Shown one piece after another: positions 1 to 8,548 of a DNA stretch of 64,000 nucleotides (its first letter is position 1; every line of letters starts with the position of its first letter). The notes beneath the pieces were generated by a model that did no database searches, had not been told where the DNA came from, and saw only the letters and a program-made list of their open reading frames with translations. Made by a program: the position numbers and the translations under genes. Source of the DNA: Marinobacter fuscus. Lineage in GTDB: Bacteria > Pseudomonadota > Gammaproteobacteria > Pseudomonadales > Oleiphilaceae. Location: positions 248,001 to 312,000 of the forward strand of contig NZ_PXNP01000009.1 of the NCBI RefSeq assembly GCF_003007675.1. Direction: 5' to 3'.

Positions 1-16
1 GTGTCAGAACAGAGTA

Positions 17-1087
17 CTAATCGGCCTCAAGGGATATCTGATGGCCTATGCCGCTCAGCGCGATCTCATCCACCACATCGAGGGATTCCGGGTCGAGCAC
101 CCAAAGCTTGTTCTCTGCCCGACTGGTCACCAGTAGCTGGCCATCGTAGGGAGAGACCGCAAGATGATAGGGCGCAGGAGCCAGCGGCCTGGTGTGGCGG
201 GCGCCGCTGGCTAGCTCAATCCGGACCACTTGGTTGCCGCCCTGGCTGGTGGCATAGAGGGTCTGGCCATCTGCGCTCAAGCCAACGCCATGGGGCGCCT
301 CCCCAACCTCGTACCGGTTCGCCACCGCGCCTTTGGCAAGCTCAAGGACAAGAACCTGGCCGGATGCAGCATCATTCACGTAGAGCCGCTGGTTGCCGGG
401 GGCAAGCACCATATGCTCTGGGTTGCCGCCAACCCGCAAATTGCGCTCGACGAACCAGTGCTCGGTATCCACTTCGCTGACCGTGCCATTACCGGTATTG
501 CTGACCAGAAGGGATTGGCCGTCGTCGGTTTGCACCAGATAGTTGGGGGCCGGCCCCGTCGCCACAGTTTTGACCAACTGACCGGAATCCAGATCCACAA
601 CGCTGATACTGCCACTGGCAGGATGCGTGGAAACGGCATAGCGACCGTTGGAAGTCACCAGCACATGGTGCACAGGCCCCGGCACTTCCAGTTTGCGGTC
701 AATCGTCTTTGTGGCCGTGTTCACCAAATAGAGCAGCCCGGTACTCCCTGCTTCCAATTCAGTAGACTTCCCGCCCCCATGATGAGCGGCGTGTTCATCT
801 TCTGAAACGCCTTCGGGGCGACTAACCGGCTTCTGACGATCATGCGCCGACAAACTACCCACCACCAGATACCGGCCATCCGGGGTCAGTGCCGAACCGT
901 GGGTATTCAAGGTGCCGCCAATGGACGACGTCACCTTGCGGTTTTCCAGATCAATAACGCCGACGGCATCCGCTGTGCCCATGGGAACAAATGCCCGGTT
1001 CGTGTCTGCGGCCACCATCAGCGAAAAACTCATAGCGACACTGGCCGTAATTCCAGCAATCCACTTCTTGCGCAACGAATGTTTCAT
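17..1087 (-). CDS. periplasmic YVTN-type beta-propeller protein
   Basis: A 356-residue secreted beta-propeller. An ATG at 1087 is preceded by AAGGG about 8 bases upstream and opens a clear Sec signal peptide (MKHSLRKK, then a hydrophobic run to about residue 26). The remainder is repeated blades of the kind 'PDGRYLVV', 'SNGRYAVS', 'ADGQTLYAT', 'YDGQLLVTS', typical of the YVTN/lactonase-like 40-residue repeat family. A short His-rich insert (DEHAAHHGGG, about residues 98-106) sits between blades and could bind metal, which fits the neighbouring copper genes. An open frame extends upstream to 1309 but has no ribosome site or signal peptide. The enzymatic role, if any, is unknown. Confidence 0.8.
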   Translation of the reverse strand: MKHSLRKKWIAGITASVAMSFSLMVAADTNRAFVPMGTADAVGVIDLENRKVTSSIGGTLNTHGSALTPDGRYLVVGSLSAHDRQKPVSRPEGVSEDEHAAHHGGGKSTELEAGSTGLLYLVNTATKTIDRKLEVPGPVHHVLVTSNGRYAVSTHPASGSISVVDLDSGQLVKTVATGPAPNYLVQTDDGQSLLVSNTGNGTVSEVDTEHWFVERNLRVGGNPEHMVLAPGNQRLYVNDAASGQVLVLELAKGAVANRYEVGEAPHGVGLSADGQTLYATSQGGNQVVRIELASGARHTRPLAPAPYHLAVSPYDGQLLVTSRAENKLWVLDPESLDVVDEIALSGIGHQISLEAD

Positions 1088-1209
1088 AGCGTGCCCTTTT
1101 TGGTCAGAGGGTTTCAGTAAGATTTCCTCGCCCGGTAAGCAAGATCCCGAACAGGCATGGTCATTACTTGGCAGTCCATCACACCAAGCTGAAACAGGCC
1201 TGAAAACAG

Positions 1210-2568
1210 TTGCGAAACATGCATCCGTTTGACCAGAATCAAGGTGGAACGATTCACAATGACCATGGACGACCAATGCAAGACGTGCCCCAGGAAAACC
1301 AGCGAACAACCAAAACCCACGCCGACCAGCTCAACCGGCAGTGTTACTGCATCACCCTTGACCGAAAAGCGCTCACTGACAGCCTCCAGAAGCAGTTTTC
1401 AGAAACTGGGAACGGGGCACCGGCCACTCCCGAGATCCATCATCTCTTTTCAAACACGCCGGTTTTTGTTCCCCAGGCTGACATCGCGACGATGGAGCGG
1501 ATTGTTCAGGCGATCGAATCCGCAGCCGAGCTTCCGCCCTATAAGGAAAGAGCTCTGTCCTGGGCGCCGGACATCGCCAGTTTTGATCCAGGCCCCATCG
1601 GGGCCTTCATGGGCTATGACTTTCACCTGGGCGAGAACGGGCCTCAGCTGATCGAAATCAACACCAACGCCGGCGGCGCATTTCTGAACACGGTATTGGC
1701 CCGGGCTCAACACCGATGCTGTGACCCGTCCCAGCTGACTGCTGGCACCAACCGTGCACTGGATGGGTTCGAGGACGCGGTGTTTGCCATGTTCCAGCAG
1801 GAGTGGCAACGGCAAGGTGGCGACTCGACACCCGGTTGCCTGGCCATTGTGGACGATGCCCCAGAATCCCAGTTTATGTTCCCGGAATTCCAACTGGCCC
1901 AGCAGTTATTCCAGGCCAGAGGCATTGAGACCTTGATCCTCGACCCATCGGAGCTTGAGTATGTTGATGGCGCTCTGAGCGCCCACGGCAAGCCTATTGA
2001 CATGGTGTACAACCGCCTGGTGGATTTTGCCTTGGAGGCCCCGGCTCTTGGGGCGCTGAGGCGCGCCTACCTCGACGGCGCGGCGGTCGTCACGCCCAAT
2101 CCACGCGCCCATGCGCTGATGGCCGACAAACGGAACCTGATCCTGCTATCTGATGCCCAAACCCTGCGCGACTGGGGCCTGAGTGAAACCGAGGCAGGAT
2201 TTCTGGATAGAGCTGTACCGAAGACCCGGCTGGTTTCAGCAAGTGATGAGGCGGAGTTGTGGAGCAACCGGCGTAAACTGTTTTTCAAACCGGTAGCGGG
2301 CCATGGCAGCAAGGGCGTCTATCGGGGCGAAAAACTAACCCGCCGCGTTTTCGAAGAGATCCTGAAGGGTGATTACATCGCGCAGAACTTCGTTCCCGCC
2401 GGAGAACGCACCCTGAGAGTGGATGGCACGGTCACCACCAGAAAGGTCGATATCCGTTTGTACACCTATGCCGGGCAACATCTGCTTGCCGCTGCCCGTG
2501 TGTACCAGGGCCAGGCCACCAACTTTCGAACGCCGGGAGGTGGCTTTGCGCCCGTCTTTGAGGTGTGA
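1210..2568 (+). CDS. ATP-grasp family protein, function unknown
   Basis: Up to 452 residues, resembling ATP-grasp ligases. Residues from about 330 contain the Lys and glycine-rich segment 'FFKPVAGHGSKGVYRG', and the C-terminus has the acidic metal-binding part 'RKVDIRLYTY' followed by 'QGQATNFRTPGGGFAPV'. The middle carries 'GYDFHLGENGPQLIEINTNAGGA', another ATP-grasp-like metal/ATP loop, so the order of elements suggests a circularly permuted relative of glutathione or glutathionylspermidine synthetases. The substrate is not known. The start is uncertain: an in-frame ATG at 1276 (MQDVPQEN) is an alternative and neither has a strong ribosome site. The gene is divergent from the beta-propeller gene. 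Confidence 0.7.
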   Translation: MRNMHPFDQNQGGTIHNDHGRPMQDVPQENQRTTKTHADQLNRQCYCITLDRKALTDSLQKQFSETGNGAPATPEIHHLFSNTPVFVPQADIATMERIVQAIESAAELPPYKERALSWAPDIASFDPGPIGAFMGYDFHLGENGPQLIEINTNAGGAFLNTVLARAQHRCCDPSQLTAGTNRALDGFEDAVFAMFQQEWQRQGGDSTPGCLAIVDDAPESQFMFPEFQLAQQLFQARGIETLILDPSELEYVDGALSAHGKPIDMVYNRLVDFALEAPALGALRRAYLDGAAVVTPNPRAHALMADKRNLILLSDAQTLRDWGLSETEAGFLDRAVPKTRLVSASDEAELWSNRRKLFFKPVAGHGSKGVYRGEKLTRRVFEEILKGDYIAQNFVPAGERTLRVDGTVTTRKVDIRLYTYAGQHLLAAARVYQGQATNFRTPGGGFAPVFEV

Positions 2569-2628
2569 AGGTGAGCCTCAATTGGAAACATTCAAAGGGA
2601 TTAAGCCGTCAGCAAAAGTGCTCGGATC

Positions 2629-3087
2629 TCATAGATCCTGCATTCGGCCAACCTGACGAGCCAGTCTCATCGACTCATTTTCCTCCATCGCCAAAAGAGA
2701 TTCGAACAGCTCTTTTGCTTCTGGAATTTCGGCTTTTCCAATCAGCGTTTTGTAGAGATCAATAATCTGATCATGAAAGTCGAACACTTCCCGGCAGATA
2801 CCATCAAAATCAAGCTTCGCGTAAGGCTCGTCGCAGGTTCGATGAGTTTTGATCGGATTATGGGACAGGTAGTCGTACACCCGAGTTTCCAGTGCCTTCT
2901 TATCCCCTTGGTGCTCAAACTCGTTCACGATCCGCTCTATTTCCGATTCATGAGCTGCCAGATAATCCAAAAGCGCACGGGCCCGTTCTTCCTCGTGCTT
3001 TGTTGCGCAATGGGACAGACAGCTCGCCAGATGTGAGTGCAGATCGCGCGTCCAGTCGATCAGTTGTCCAAAAGTCTTTATATCCAT
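2629..3087 (-). CDS. hypothetical helical protein (possible ferritin-like/hemerythrin-like)
   Basis: A 152-residue soluble protein predicted to be almost all alpha helix. The ATG at 3087 (MDIKTFGQLIDW) follows repeated AAGGAA ribosome sites. An upstream in-frame ATG at 3138 gives only a Lys/Arg-rich leader and is less likely. His, Glu and Asp residues recur at helical spacing (HSHLASCLSHCATKHEEE, AAHESEIERIVNEFEHQ, EVFDFHDQIIDL), as in four-helix metal-binding bundles, but no standard motif could be confirmed. It is the last gene of the minus-strand copper cluster. A possible FNR/ANR-type site lies just upstream (3125-3138). Confidence 0.7.
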   Translation of the reverse strand: MDIKTFGQLIDWTRDLHSHLASCLSHCATKHEEERARALLDYLAAHESEIERIVNEFEHQGDKKALETRVYDYLSHNPIKTHRTCDEPYAKLDFDGICREVFDFHDQIIDLYKTLIGKAEIPEAKELFESLLAMEENESMRLARQVGRMQDL

Positions 3088-3124
3088 ATCTTTTTTCCTT
3101 TTTTCCTTTTTTCTTCTCCATAAT

Positions 3125-3138
3125 ATGACTGACATCAA
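3125..3138 (-). promoter_or_regulatory. possible FNR/ANR-type site
   Basis: On the minus strand TTGATGTCAGTCAT matches the FNR/ANR consensus TTGAT-N4-ATCAA apart from the last half-site (GTCAT). It is centred about 44 bases before the ATG of the helical protein gene. One half-site is imperfect, so this is tentative. Confidence 0.35.
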
Positions 3139-3219
3139 ATAGGTATCCCGTCGTCAAATGAGGAGTCCTATTTGCATTTCCAGTGTTCAGTTGGGCTATG
3201 CGCTCGCCTGGCTAATTCG

Positions 3220-3291
3220 CTAATCCATTGCAAACCGCAGGCACTGCAGCAAATCGACATCTTTGATAACTTGATCGATCGTGTATGACAT
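3220..3291 (-). CDS. 23-residue small ORF behind the copper ATPase
   Basis: An ATG at 3291 follows a strong ribosome site (GGAGG, five bases before the start) only 24 bases after the stop of the copper ATPase gene. It encodes 23 residues starting MSYTIDQVIKDVDLLQ and ending CLRFAMD. There is one Cys and no membrane segment. I do not recognise the peptide. It may be a genuine small protein translated with the ATPase or a decayed gene start: the frame closes at TAG and no continuation is seen in other frames. Confidence 0.45.
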   Translation of the reverse strand: MSYTIDQVIKDVDLLQCLRFAMD

Positions 3292-3315
3292 AGCTACCTC
3301 CAATGATTCAGAAGT

Positions 3316-5676
3316 TCATTGCTTTGACCCGAGTTTCACCACCCTCAAACGCAGCGCATTCACAATCACGCTGACCGATGACAGCGACATGGCGGCCGCT
3401 GCAAAAATGGGCGACAGCAGTATCCCGAAAAACGGGTACAAAACCCCTGCCGCTATCGGAACACCGGCGGAGTTGTAAACGAAGGCGAAAAACAGGTTCT
3501 GACGGATATTGCGCATGGTCGCCAGAGACAAACGGCGCGCCTCGACAATGCCCATCAGGTCGCCGCGCAGCAGCGTAATGCCGGCGCTTTCGATGGCGAC
3601 ATCGGTCCCGGTGCCCATGGCCACACCGACATCCGCCGTTGCCAGTGCAGGCGCATCGTTTACGCCGTCACCCGCCATCACGACAACACGGCCTTCGTCT
3701 TTCAGGCGCTGGACGATCTTGCCCTTATCTTCCGGCAGGACTTCCGCTTCCACTTCGTCGATATGCAGTTTTCGGGCAACTGCTTCAGCTGAAGTGCGGT
3801 TATCGCCGGTCAGCATGACCACCCGGATGCCGTCTTTTTGCAGCGCGGAAATAGCGGCTTCGGTGGTTTCCTTGACCGGATCGGCAATCGCCAGCAACCC
3901 TGCGACGTTTCCGTCGACAGCAGCAAAAATCACGGTAGCACCATCTTTTCGGAGCTGGTCGGCGTCGCCGTCAAATCGCGTGGTGTCGACATTTTCCGAC
4001 TCCATGAGAAGGCGGTTACCAAGTAGCACCCGCTTGCCGTCTATTCGACCGGTAACCCCTTTACCATTCGGAGAGTCAAAGTCTTCCGCATCCGGAAGCT
4101 TCAGGTCCATGCCCTTGGCTTTATCGAGTATGGCGTGAGCCAGTGGGTGCTCACTGCCTTTCTCCAGGCCACCTGCATAACGCATGAGACTACTGTCATC
4201 GAACCCGTTGGCCGCGACAAGCCGGGTGACTTGCGGCTTGCCCTCTGTCAGCGTGCCGGTTTTATCCACCACCACGGTGTCCACTTTCTCCATGCGCTCC
4301 AGTGCTTCTGCATCACGGATCAGCACACCACTCTGTGCGCCGCGCCCGACGCCAACCATAATGGACATAGGCGTTGCCAGACCTAGGGCGCAGGGGCACG
4401 CAATAATCAGCACGCTCACAGCAGCAATCAGACCGAATGCCATCGGGGGCGTCGGCCCAAGGAAGGACCAGGCAATGAAGGCGATAATGGCGATCACGAT
4501 TACGGCTGGCACAAAGTATCCTGCCACCTTGTCTGCCAGCCCCTGGATGGGTGCACGGCTGCGTTGAGCGCTGGCCACCATCTGCACAATCTGGGACAGC
4601 ATGGTGTCCCGACCGACCTTGTCGGCCCGCATGATAAAGCTGCCCTGCTGGTTGATACTGCCACCGATCACCTGATCGCCAGACTTTTTGCTGACGGCCA
4701 GAGGCTCCCCGGTCACCATGGACTCATCCACGTTGGAGCTGCCTTCGAGCACCTCGCCGTCCAGCGGCACCTTGTCGCCTGGGCGCACCCGTAGGCGGTC
4801 GCCGACCTTCACCTGATCCAGCGACACATCGGACTCACCGCCATCATCATCCAGTTTTCTGGCCGTTGCCGGCGCCAGATCCAACAGCGCCTTTATGGCA
4901 CCGGAGGTTTTTTCCCGGGCTCGCAATTCCAGCACCTGGCCGAGCAATACCAACACCACAATGACCGCTGCCGCTTCGAAGTACACCGCCACCGATCCAT
5001 CTTCCTGCCGGAAAGCGCCCGGGAATACCTGTGGAACAAGTGTGGCTACCAGGCTGTAGATCAGCGCTACGCCGGTGCCAATGGCAATCAGCGTGAACAT
5101 GTTCAAATTTCGGCTAACCACGGATTTCCAGCCCCGGACGAAGAAGGGCCAGCCGCACCAAAGCACCACGGGCGTTGCCAGCACCAGTTGAATCCAGTTG
5201 GACATCTGCGGGGCTATAATGTGATCGAGTCCGGTGAGGTGCCCACCCATCTCCAGTACCAGTACAGGCAGGGCCAGCACCAGGCCGATCCAGAATCGGC
5301 GGGTCATGTCTTTGAGTTCTTCCGAAGGCCCGTCGTCCAGGCTTACCTGCTCGGGCTCTAGGGCCATGCCGCAGATTGGGCAGTCCCCTGGCCCTTGCTG
5401 CCGAGTCTCGGGGTGCATGGGACAGGTATACATAGTGCCCGGCGCTACCGGCTCTTGCTGTTTCTTTTCCCAATCGAGGTACTGCTCAGGGTCCTCGTCG
5501 AATTTGGACTGGCAACGCGACGAGCAGAAGTACCAGGTTTTACCGCCATGCTGGCTGCGGTGTTCCGCGGTATGCGGATCGACTGCCATGCCGCAAACCG
5601 GATCCTTGGCGGTGTGCCCGCCAGGTTCTTTATCGGCGTGGTGATCGTGGTCATGGGCGTGATGGTGCTCAGCCAT
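3316..5676 (-). CDS. copA: Cu(I)-exporting P1B-type ATPase
   Basis: A 786-residue copper-exporting ATPase of the inner membrane. The ATG at 5676 follows AGGAG; the upstream frame to 5718 overlaps the preceding gene. The N-terminus has a His-rich stretch, then a YHS-like domain (DPVCGM at about 25-30, YFCSSRC at about 49-55) and a heavy-metal-binding domain (TCPMHPE at about 84-90, CPICGM at about 99-104) instead of CxxC HMA domains. Core motifs: TGEP at 322, the transport CPC at 427-429, phosphorylated Asp in DKTGT at 471, HP in 'GSEHPLAHA' and GDGVNDAP. Late membrane motifs YN and MSLSS fit subtype P1B-1 (Cu+). It overlaps the upstream small membrane gene by 8 bases. Confidence 0.95.
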   Translation of the reverse strand: MAEHHHAHDHDHHADKEPGGHTAKDPVCGMAVDPHTAEHRSQHGGKTWYFCSSRCQSKFDEDPEQYLDWEKKQQEPVAPGTMYTCPMHPETRQQGPGDCPICGMALEPEQVSLDDGPSEELKDMTRRFWIGLVLALPVLVLEMGGHLTGLDHIIAPQMSNWIQLVLATPVVLWCGWPFFVRGWKSVVSRNLNMFTLIAIGTGVALIYSLVATLVPQVFPGAFRQEDGSVAVYFEAAAVIVVLVLLGQVLELRAREKTSGAIKALLDLAPATARKLDDDGGESDVSLDQVKVGDRLRVRPGDKVPLDGEVLEGSSNVDESMVTGEPLAVSKKSGDQVIGGSINQQGSFIMRADKVGRDTMLSQIVQMVASAQRSRAPIQGLADKVAGYFVPAVIVIAIIAFIAWSFLGPTPPMAFGLIAAVSVLIIACPCALGLATPMSIMVGVGRGAQSGVLIRDAEALERMEKVDTVVVDKTGTLTEGKPQVTRLVAANGFDDSSLMRYAGGLEKGSEHPLAHAILDKAKGMDLKLPDAEDFDSPNGKGVTGRIDGKRVLLGNRLLMESENVDTTRFDGDADQLRKDGATVIFAAVDGNVAGLLAIADPVKETTEAAISALQKDGIRVVMLTGDNRTSAEAVARKLHIDEVEAEVLPEDKGKIVQRLKDEGRVVVMAGDGVNDAPALATADVGVAMGTGTDVAIESAGITLLRGDLMGIVEARRLSLATMRNIRQNLFFAFVYNSAGVPIAAGVLYPFFGILLSPIFAAAAMSLSSVSVIVNALRLRVVKLGSKQ

Positions 5677-5896
5677 TCTGATCTCCTGTTTTATCGGCGG
5701 GCCAGTCTGCAAATGCAATGAAATACAGCAGAACCAGATTGACGATAGGGATCAGTATCAGTACACCCATCCACCCCGGATACCCCGTGCGCTGGCAAAT
5801 ACGCCAGGCCGGAATGACGACCACAATGGCAATCACCAGCATCCACAGCCAGTGGCCTGCCCACATGGTGTTCCCGAACATGTTATCTCCCATCAT
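5669..5896 (-). CDS. small two-helix inner-membrane protein
   Basis: A 75-residue protein with two predicted membrane helices (about residues 14-33 and 42-63), a Met-rich N-terminus ([12 protein letters not shown]) and the pattern [17 protein letters not shown] between and within the helices. Its stop overlaps the copper ATPase start by 8 bases, so the two are probably translationally coupled. The Met-rich start and position suggest a copper-related helper, but this is inference. The function is not known. Confidence 0.75.
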   Translation of the reverse strand: MMGDNMFGNTMWAGHWLWMLVIAIVVVIPAWRICQRTGYPGWMGVLILIPIVNLVLLYFIAFADWPADKTGDQNG

Positions 5897-5923
5897 GGCA
5901 ATAGCCTCTCTTCCTGATTCAGA

Positions 5924-7276
5924 TTAATGATGATGCGCATGACTCTCTTCCTGTTTCGCTTGCGCCGATTCCGGTGATCTTTTAAGGAAAATCTGCTCGG
6001 ATACTGCAATCACGATCATGGTCACGACTGCCACGCTGATGACGAACGGGTCCGTATTAAGCTTTACCCAGACGAAGCCGCCCAGCGCCAAAAGATCCAA
6101 CAAGATGGCTGTTGCTGGCACCCAGGTGTTGGCCTTAATGTCTTTGCGTAGATAACGGAGCACACCCCAGTGAATGGCAATGTCCATAATCAGATAAAAC
6201 ACGATACCCAACGCAGCAATGCGTGACAGGTCAAAGAAGGCGGTCAGAATCAGACCCAGGACAACGGTATACACCAGTGTGTGCTTCTGAATGCTGCCGG
6301 GCATCCCGAAATGCCGATGAGGAACCAGTTTCATCTCCGTCAGCATGGCCAACATGCGGGACACAGCAAATACACTGGCCAGAATTCCTCCCGCCGTGGC
6401 CATCATGGCAATCGCAACAGTAAACCAGACGCCGTATTCGCCGAGAGCGGGGCGTGCAGCAGCGGCGAGAGAGTAATCCTGCGTTTCGATAATTTCAGCC
6501 AGAGATAGATTGCTGGCGACCGCAAATCCCACCAGCGTGTAGATCACCACACAGGCGGCAATGGAAATCACGATGGCGCGCCCAACGTTTCGCTTTGGGT
6601 CTGTTACTTCCGAACCACTGTTGGTGATGGTCGTAAAGCCTTTGAACGCCAGAATCCCCAGTGCGGTTGCGCCCAGGAAGTTGCCCAGCGCTCCGGCTTC
6701 ACCGGGCTCCGAAAAATCAACCGAGACTGAGTCGGCAATCCAGATCCCGACCAGACCGAAAATCAGTATGCCGCCGATTTTCAGGATCCCGATAAAGGAA
6801 GCCACCCCTTGAATCATCCGATTGCCCAGCAGGTTGATCAGAAAGGCCGCCAGAATGAGCGCCACGCCGAGAATGGGCACCATGCGGCCACTGTCATCCC
6901 CGCCAAAAAGTTGCATGGTGTAAGAGCCAAAGGTCCGGGCCAGGAAGCTCTGAGCGATGACCATGGAAAAATACATCAACAGGGCGTTGAAAGCCGTTGG
7001 CAGCCGGTTTCCGTAGGCCTTGTGCAGGTACATGCCGATACCGCCGGCGGAAGGGTAGGTATTGGAGATCTTGATGTAGGAATAGGCGCTGAAGCTCACA
7101 ATCACCGCTGCAGCGAGAAAGGCCAGCGGGAATAGCACACCGGTCATCTGGGCCATCTGCCCGGTCAGAGCAAAAATACCGGCGCCAATCATGACGCCGG
7201 TACCCAGCATCACCGTCCCTGGCAGAGTGAGACTACCTTCCTGGTAGCGAGTGCTTCGATCTTCCTCCCTGCTCAT
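5924..7276 (-). CDS. APC-superfamily amino-acid permease
   Basis: A 450-residue transporter with about 12 predicted membrane helices. The N-terminal 'GTVMLGTGVMIGAGIFALTG' is the unwound first helix of APC-family amino acid/polyamine permeases, and 'LAFKGFTTITNSGSEVTDPKRNVGRAI' matches the conserved helix 6 to loop region. The C-terminus ends with a short His tail (ESHAHHH). It sits inside a metal-resistance operon between two small genes, 11 bases from the upstream one, which is unusual for an amino-acid permease. Substrate unknown. Confidence 0.85.
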   Translation of the reverse strand: MSREEDRSTRYQEGSLTLPGTVMLGTGVMIGAGIFALTGQMAQMTGVLFPLAFLAAAVIVSFSAYSYIKISNTYPSAGGIGMYLHKAYGNRLPTAFNALLMYFSMVIAQSFLARTFGSYTMQLFGGDDSGRMVPILGVALILAAFLINLLGNRMIQGVASFIGILKIGGILIFGLVGIWIADSVSVDFSEPGEAGALGNFLGATALGILAFKGFTTITNSGSEVTDPKRNVGRAIVISIAACVVIYTLVGFAVASNLSLAEIIETQDYSLAAAARPALGEYGVWFTVAIAMMATAGGILASVFAVSRMLAMLTEMKLVPHRHFGMPGSIQKHTLVYTVVLGLILTAFFDLSRIAALGIVFYLIMDIAIHWGVLRYLRKDIKANTWVPATAILLDLLALGGFVWVKLNTDPFVISVAVVTMIVIAVSEQIFLKRSPESAQAKQEESHAHHH

Positions 7277-7287
7277 TCAATCTCCTC

Positions 7288-7641
7288 TTATTTTTTCATG
7301 GGTGGAATCTTGGAACAGCAGAACGGCTCATGCTTGGCATTTGCCCGGACGTTGTCGTCGGTAAACCGGTACCAGGCCAGTTTGCGCCGGGTCCACCATC
7401 CGGTTTTCAATCGGCCACCGTAAGCCTTGATCAGTTCCAGTAATTCATCGACGGACCAGTGGGTTCCATCGTACGTCACCTGCAATGTGCCATTTGGCTT
7501 ACGCTCGGCGAAATCAACGCATGGGTGGTGATTCAGATCGTGGATGAGCCCCTCCCACTGATCCTCTCCAAGCCCCTCGACGGTCATTTTTCGGCGCAAC
7601 AAAAACTGCTCCTGGTTGGTTGCTTTGTGTGCTTTGGTCAT
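7288..7641 (-). CDS. hypothetical protein with HMA-like fold pattern
   Basis: A 117-residue cytoplasmic protein. The ATG at 7641 has a GGAAGAGAGG ribosome site 8-9 bases upstream. Residues from about 19 (MTVEGLGEDQWEGLIHDLNHHPCVDFAERKP and on to DELLELIKAYGG) read like a beta-alpha-beta-beta-alpha-beta heavy-metal-associated fold without the CxxC pair. A C-terminal CC (HEPFCCSKIPP) may bind metal. It is the first gene of the minus-strand operon that ends with copA and lies under a CopR-like box (7691-7711). The exact role is unknown. Confidence 0.7.
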   Translation of the reverse strand: MTKAHKATNQEQFLLRRKMTVEGLGEDQWEGLIHDLNHHPCVDFAERKPNGTLQVTYDGTHWSVDELLELIKAYGGRLKTGWWTRRKLAWYRFTDDNVRANAKHEPFCCSKIPPMKK

Positions 7642-7690
7642 GGGGTGACACCTCTCTTCCTGATGACTTCTCCCTGTATCAAAACACTTC

Positions 7691-7711
7691 AACCTGAACT
7701 GCGACTGAAAA
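7691..7711 (-). promoter_or_regulatory. CopR-type direct-repeat operator, copy 3
   Basis: Read toward the gene at 7641 the site is TTTTCAG-TCGCAG-TTCAGGTT: two TTCAG units 11 bases apart, the spacing used by OmpR-family regulators. The same TTCAG-N6-TTCAGGTT appears twice in the cupredoxin/response-regulator intergenic region (11016-11036 and 11051-11072). It lies about 50 bases before the ATG. Confidence 0.7.
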
Positions 7712-7733
7712 TGGACACATGCTTTCGGTGGAT

Positions 7734-7747
7734 TTGAGTTACATCAA
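7734..7747 (-). promoter_or_regulatory. possible FNR/ANR-type site
   Basis: Minus strand TTGATGTAACTCAA matches TTGAT-N4-ATCAA with one mismatch. It lies upstream of the CopR-type box of the same operon. A similar one-mismatch site occurs at 3125-3138. Confidence 0.35.
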
Positions 7748-7754
7748 ATCATAG

Positions 7755-7790
7755 ACGAAAAAGGCCATCAGTTTCCCAATGGCCCTTCAA
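7755..7790 (-). terminator. terminator after copB
   Basis: On the minus strand GGCCAT and ATGGCC arms (7763-7768 and 7779-7784) form a hairpin followed by TTTTTCG. It lies 9-45 bases beyond the copB stop and separates the cupredoxin-MCO-copB operon from the next one. Confidence 0.7.
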
Positions 7791-7798
7791 CATCAACG

Positions 7799-8548
7799 TC
7801 AGAATGCAATTCGAGCGCCGATCACGGCAAACCAGTCTTCTGTGCTTCCGCCGCCGGTTTCAGCGAAATCCGCGGTATCACCGTATTTTTGTTCATGCAC
7901 CACACCGACATAGGGCGAAAAGGCGCGATCAACCAAGTCATAACGCAGACGCAGCCCTGCTTCGGTGGACACCAGACCTTTGCCAACACCAATTTCACGA
8001 TCCTCACTGAAGGCCACCGTTGCGTCCAGTGTCGCCGCGAGGATCCAATAATTGGTGAGCAATAATTCATACTCTGCGTCCAGCTCAGCGGACGTCTCAC
8101 CTTCATCGCTCACATACAGGTTGGCATCAACCTCAAACCATTGGGGTGCAAGCCCAGCGACACCCAGTACGGCGTAAGTTCGATCCGGTCCTTCAGGGGT
8201 GTCAAAGCGAACACCCGCTTTGGCATCGAAGAATTTAGAGATGGGGATCTGGCCGACCAACTGGTTTTCCAGCGTTTCGTAGGCCTGCTCCTCTATTTCG
8301 TATTCGCCGGTTGTGAGCAACCGGACTTTAAAATCGTCGGTGCCATAAAAGGCATCCGCATTCCAGACGCCCAGTTCCTCATCATCGTCGCTGTAGCGGT
8401 ATTCAAACTCCTCGAACTGAACCCCCCAAGTTGTGAGCGGCTGTTTACGAGCGGTAGTGTCAGAAATCATTTCCTGAGCTGTCACCGCCGTTGAGAAGCC
8501 AACAGAGGCAATAAGACTGACTGCGACAAGTGATCGAATACAGCTCAT
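7799..8548 (-). CDS. copB: outer-membrane copper resistance protein CopB
   Basis: 249 residues with a Sec signal peptide (cleavage near TAVTAQE, about residue 24) followed by beta-strand-rich, outer-membrane-like sequence ending in Phe (VIGARIAF). It matches the conserved barrel part of the CopB family ('YRYSDDDEELGVWNADAFYG', 'AGLRLRYDLVDRAFSPYVGV'). The Met/His-rich N-terminal extension of long CopB proteins is absent. Its start overlaps the stop of the multicopper oxidase by 4 bases (ATGA), the standard copAB arrangement. Likely role: copper sequestration or release at the outer membrane. Confidence 0.9.
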   Translation of the reverse strand: MSCIRSLVAVSLIASVGFSTAVTAQEMISDTTARKQPLTTWGVQFEEFEYRYSDDDEELGVWNADAFYGTDDFKVRLLTTGEYEIEEQAYETLENQLVGQIPISKFFDAKAGVRFDTPEGPDRTYAVLGVAGLAPQWFEVDANLYVSDEGETSAELDAEYELLLTNYWILAATLDATVAFSEDREIGVGKGLVSTEAGLRLRYDLVDRAFSPYVGVVHEQKYGDTADFAETGGGSTEDWFAVIGARIAF

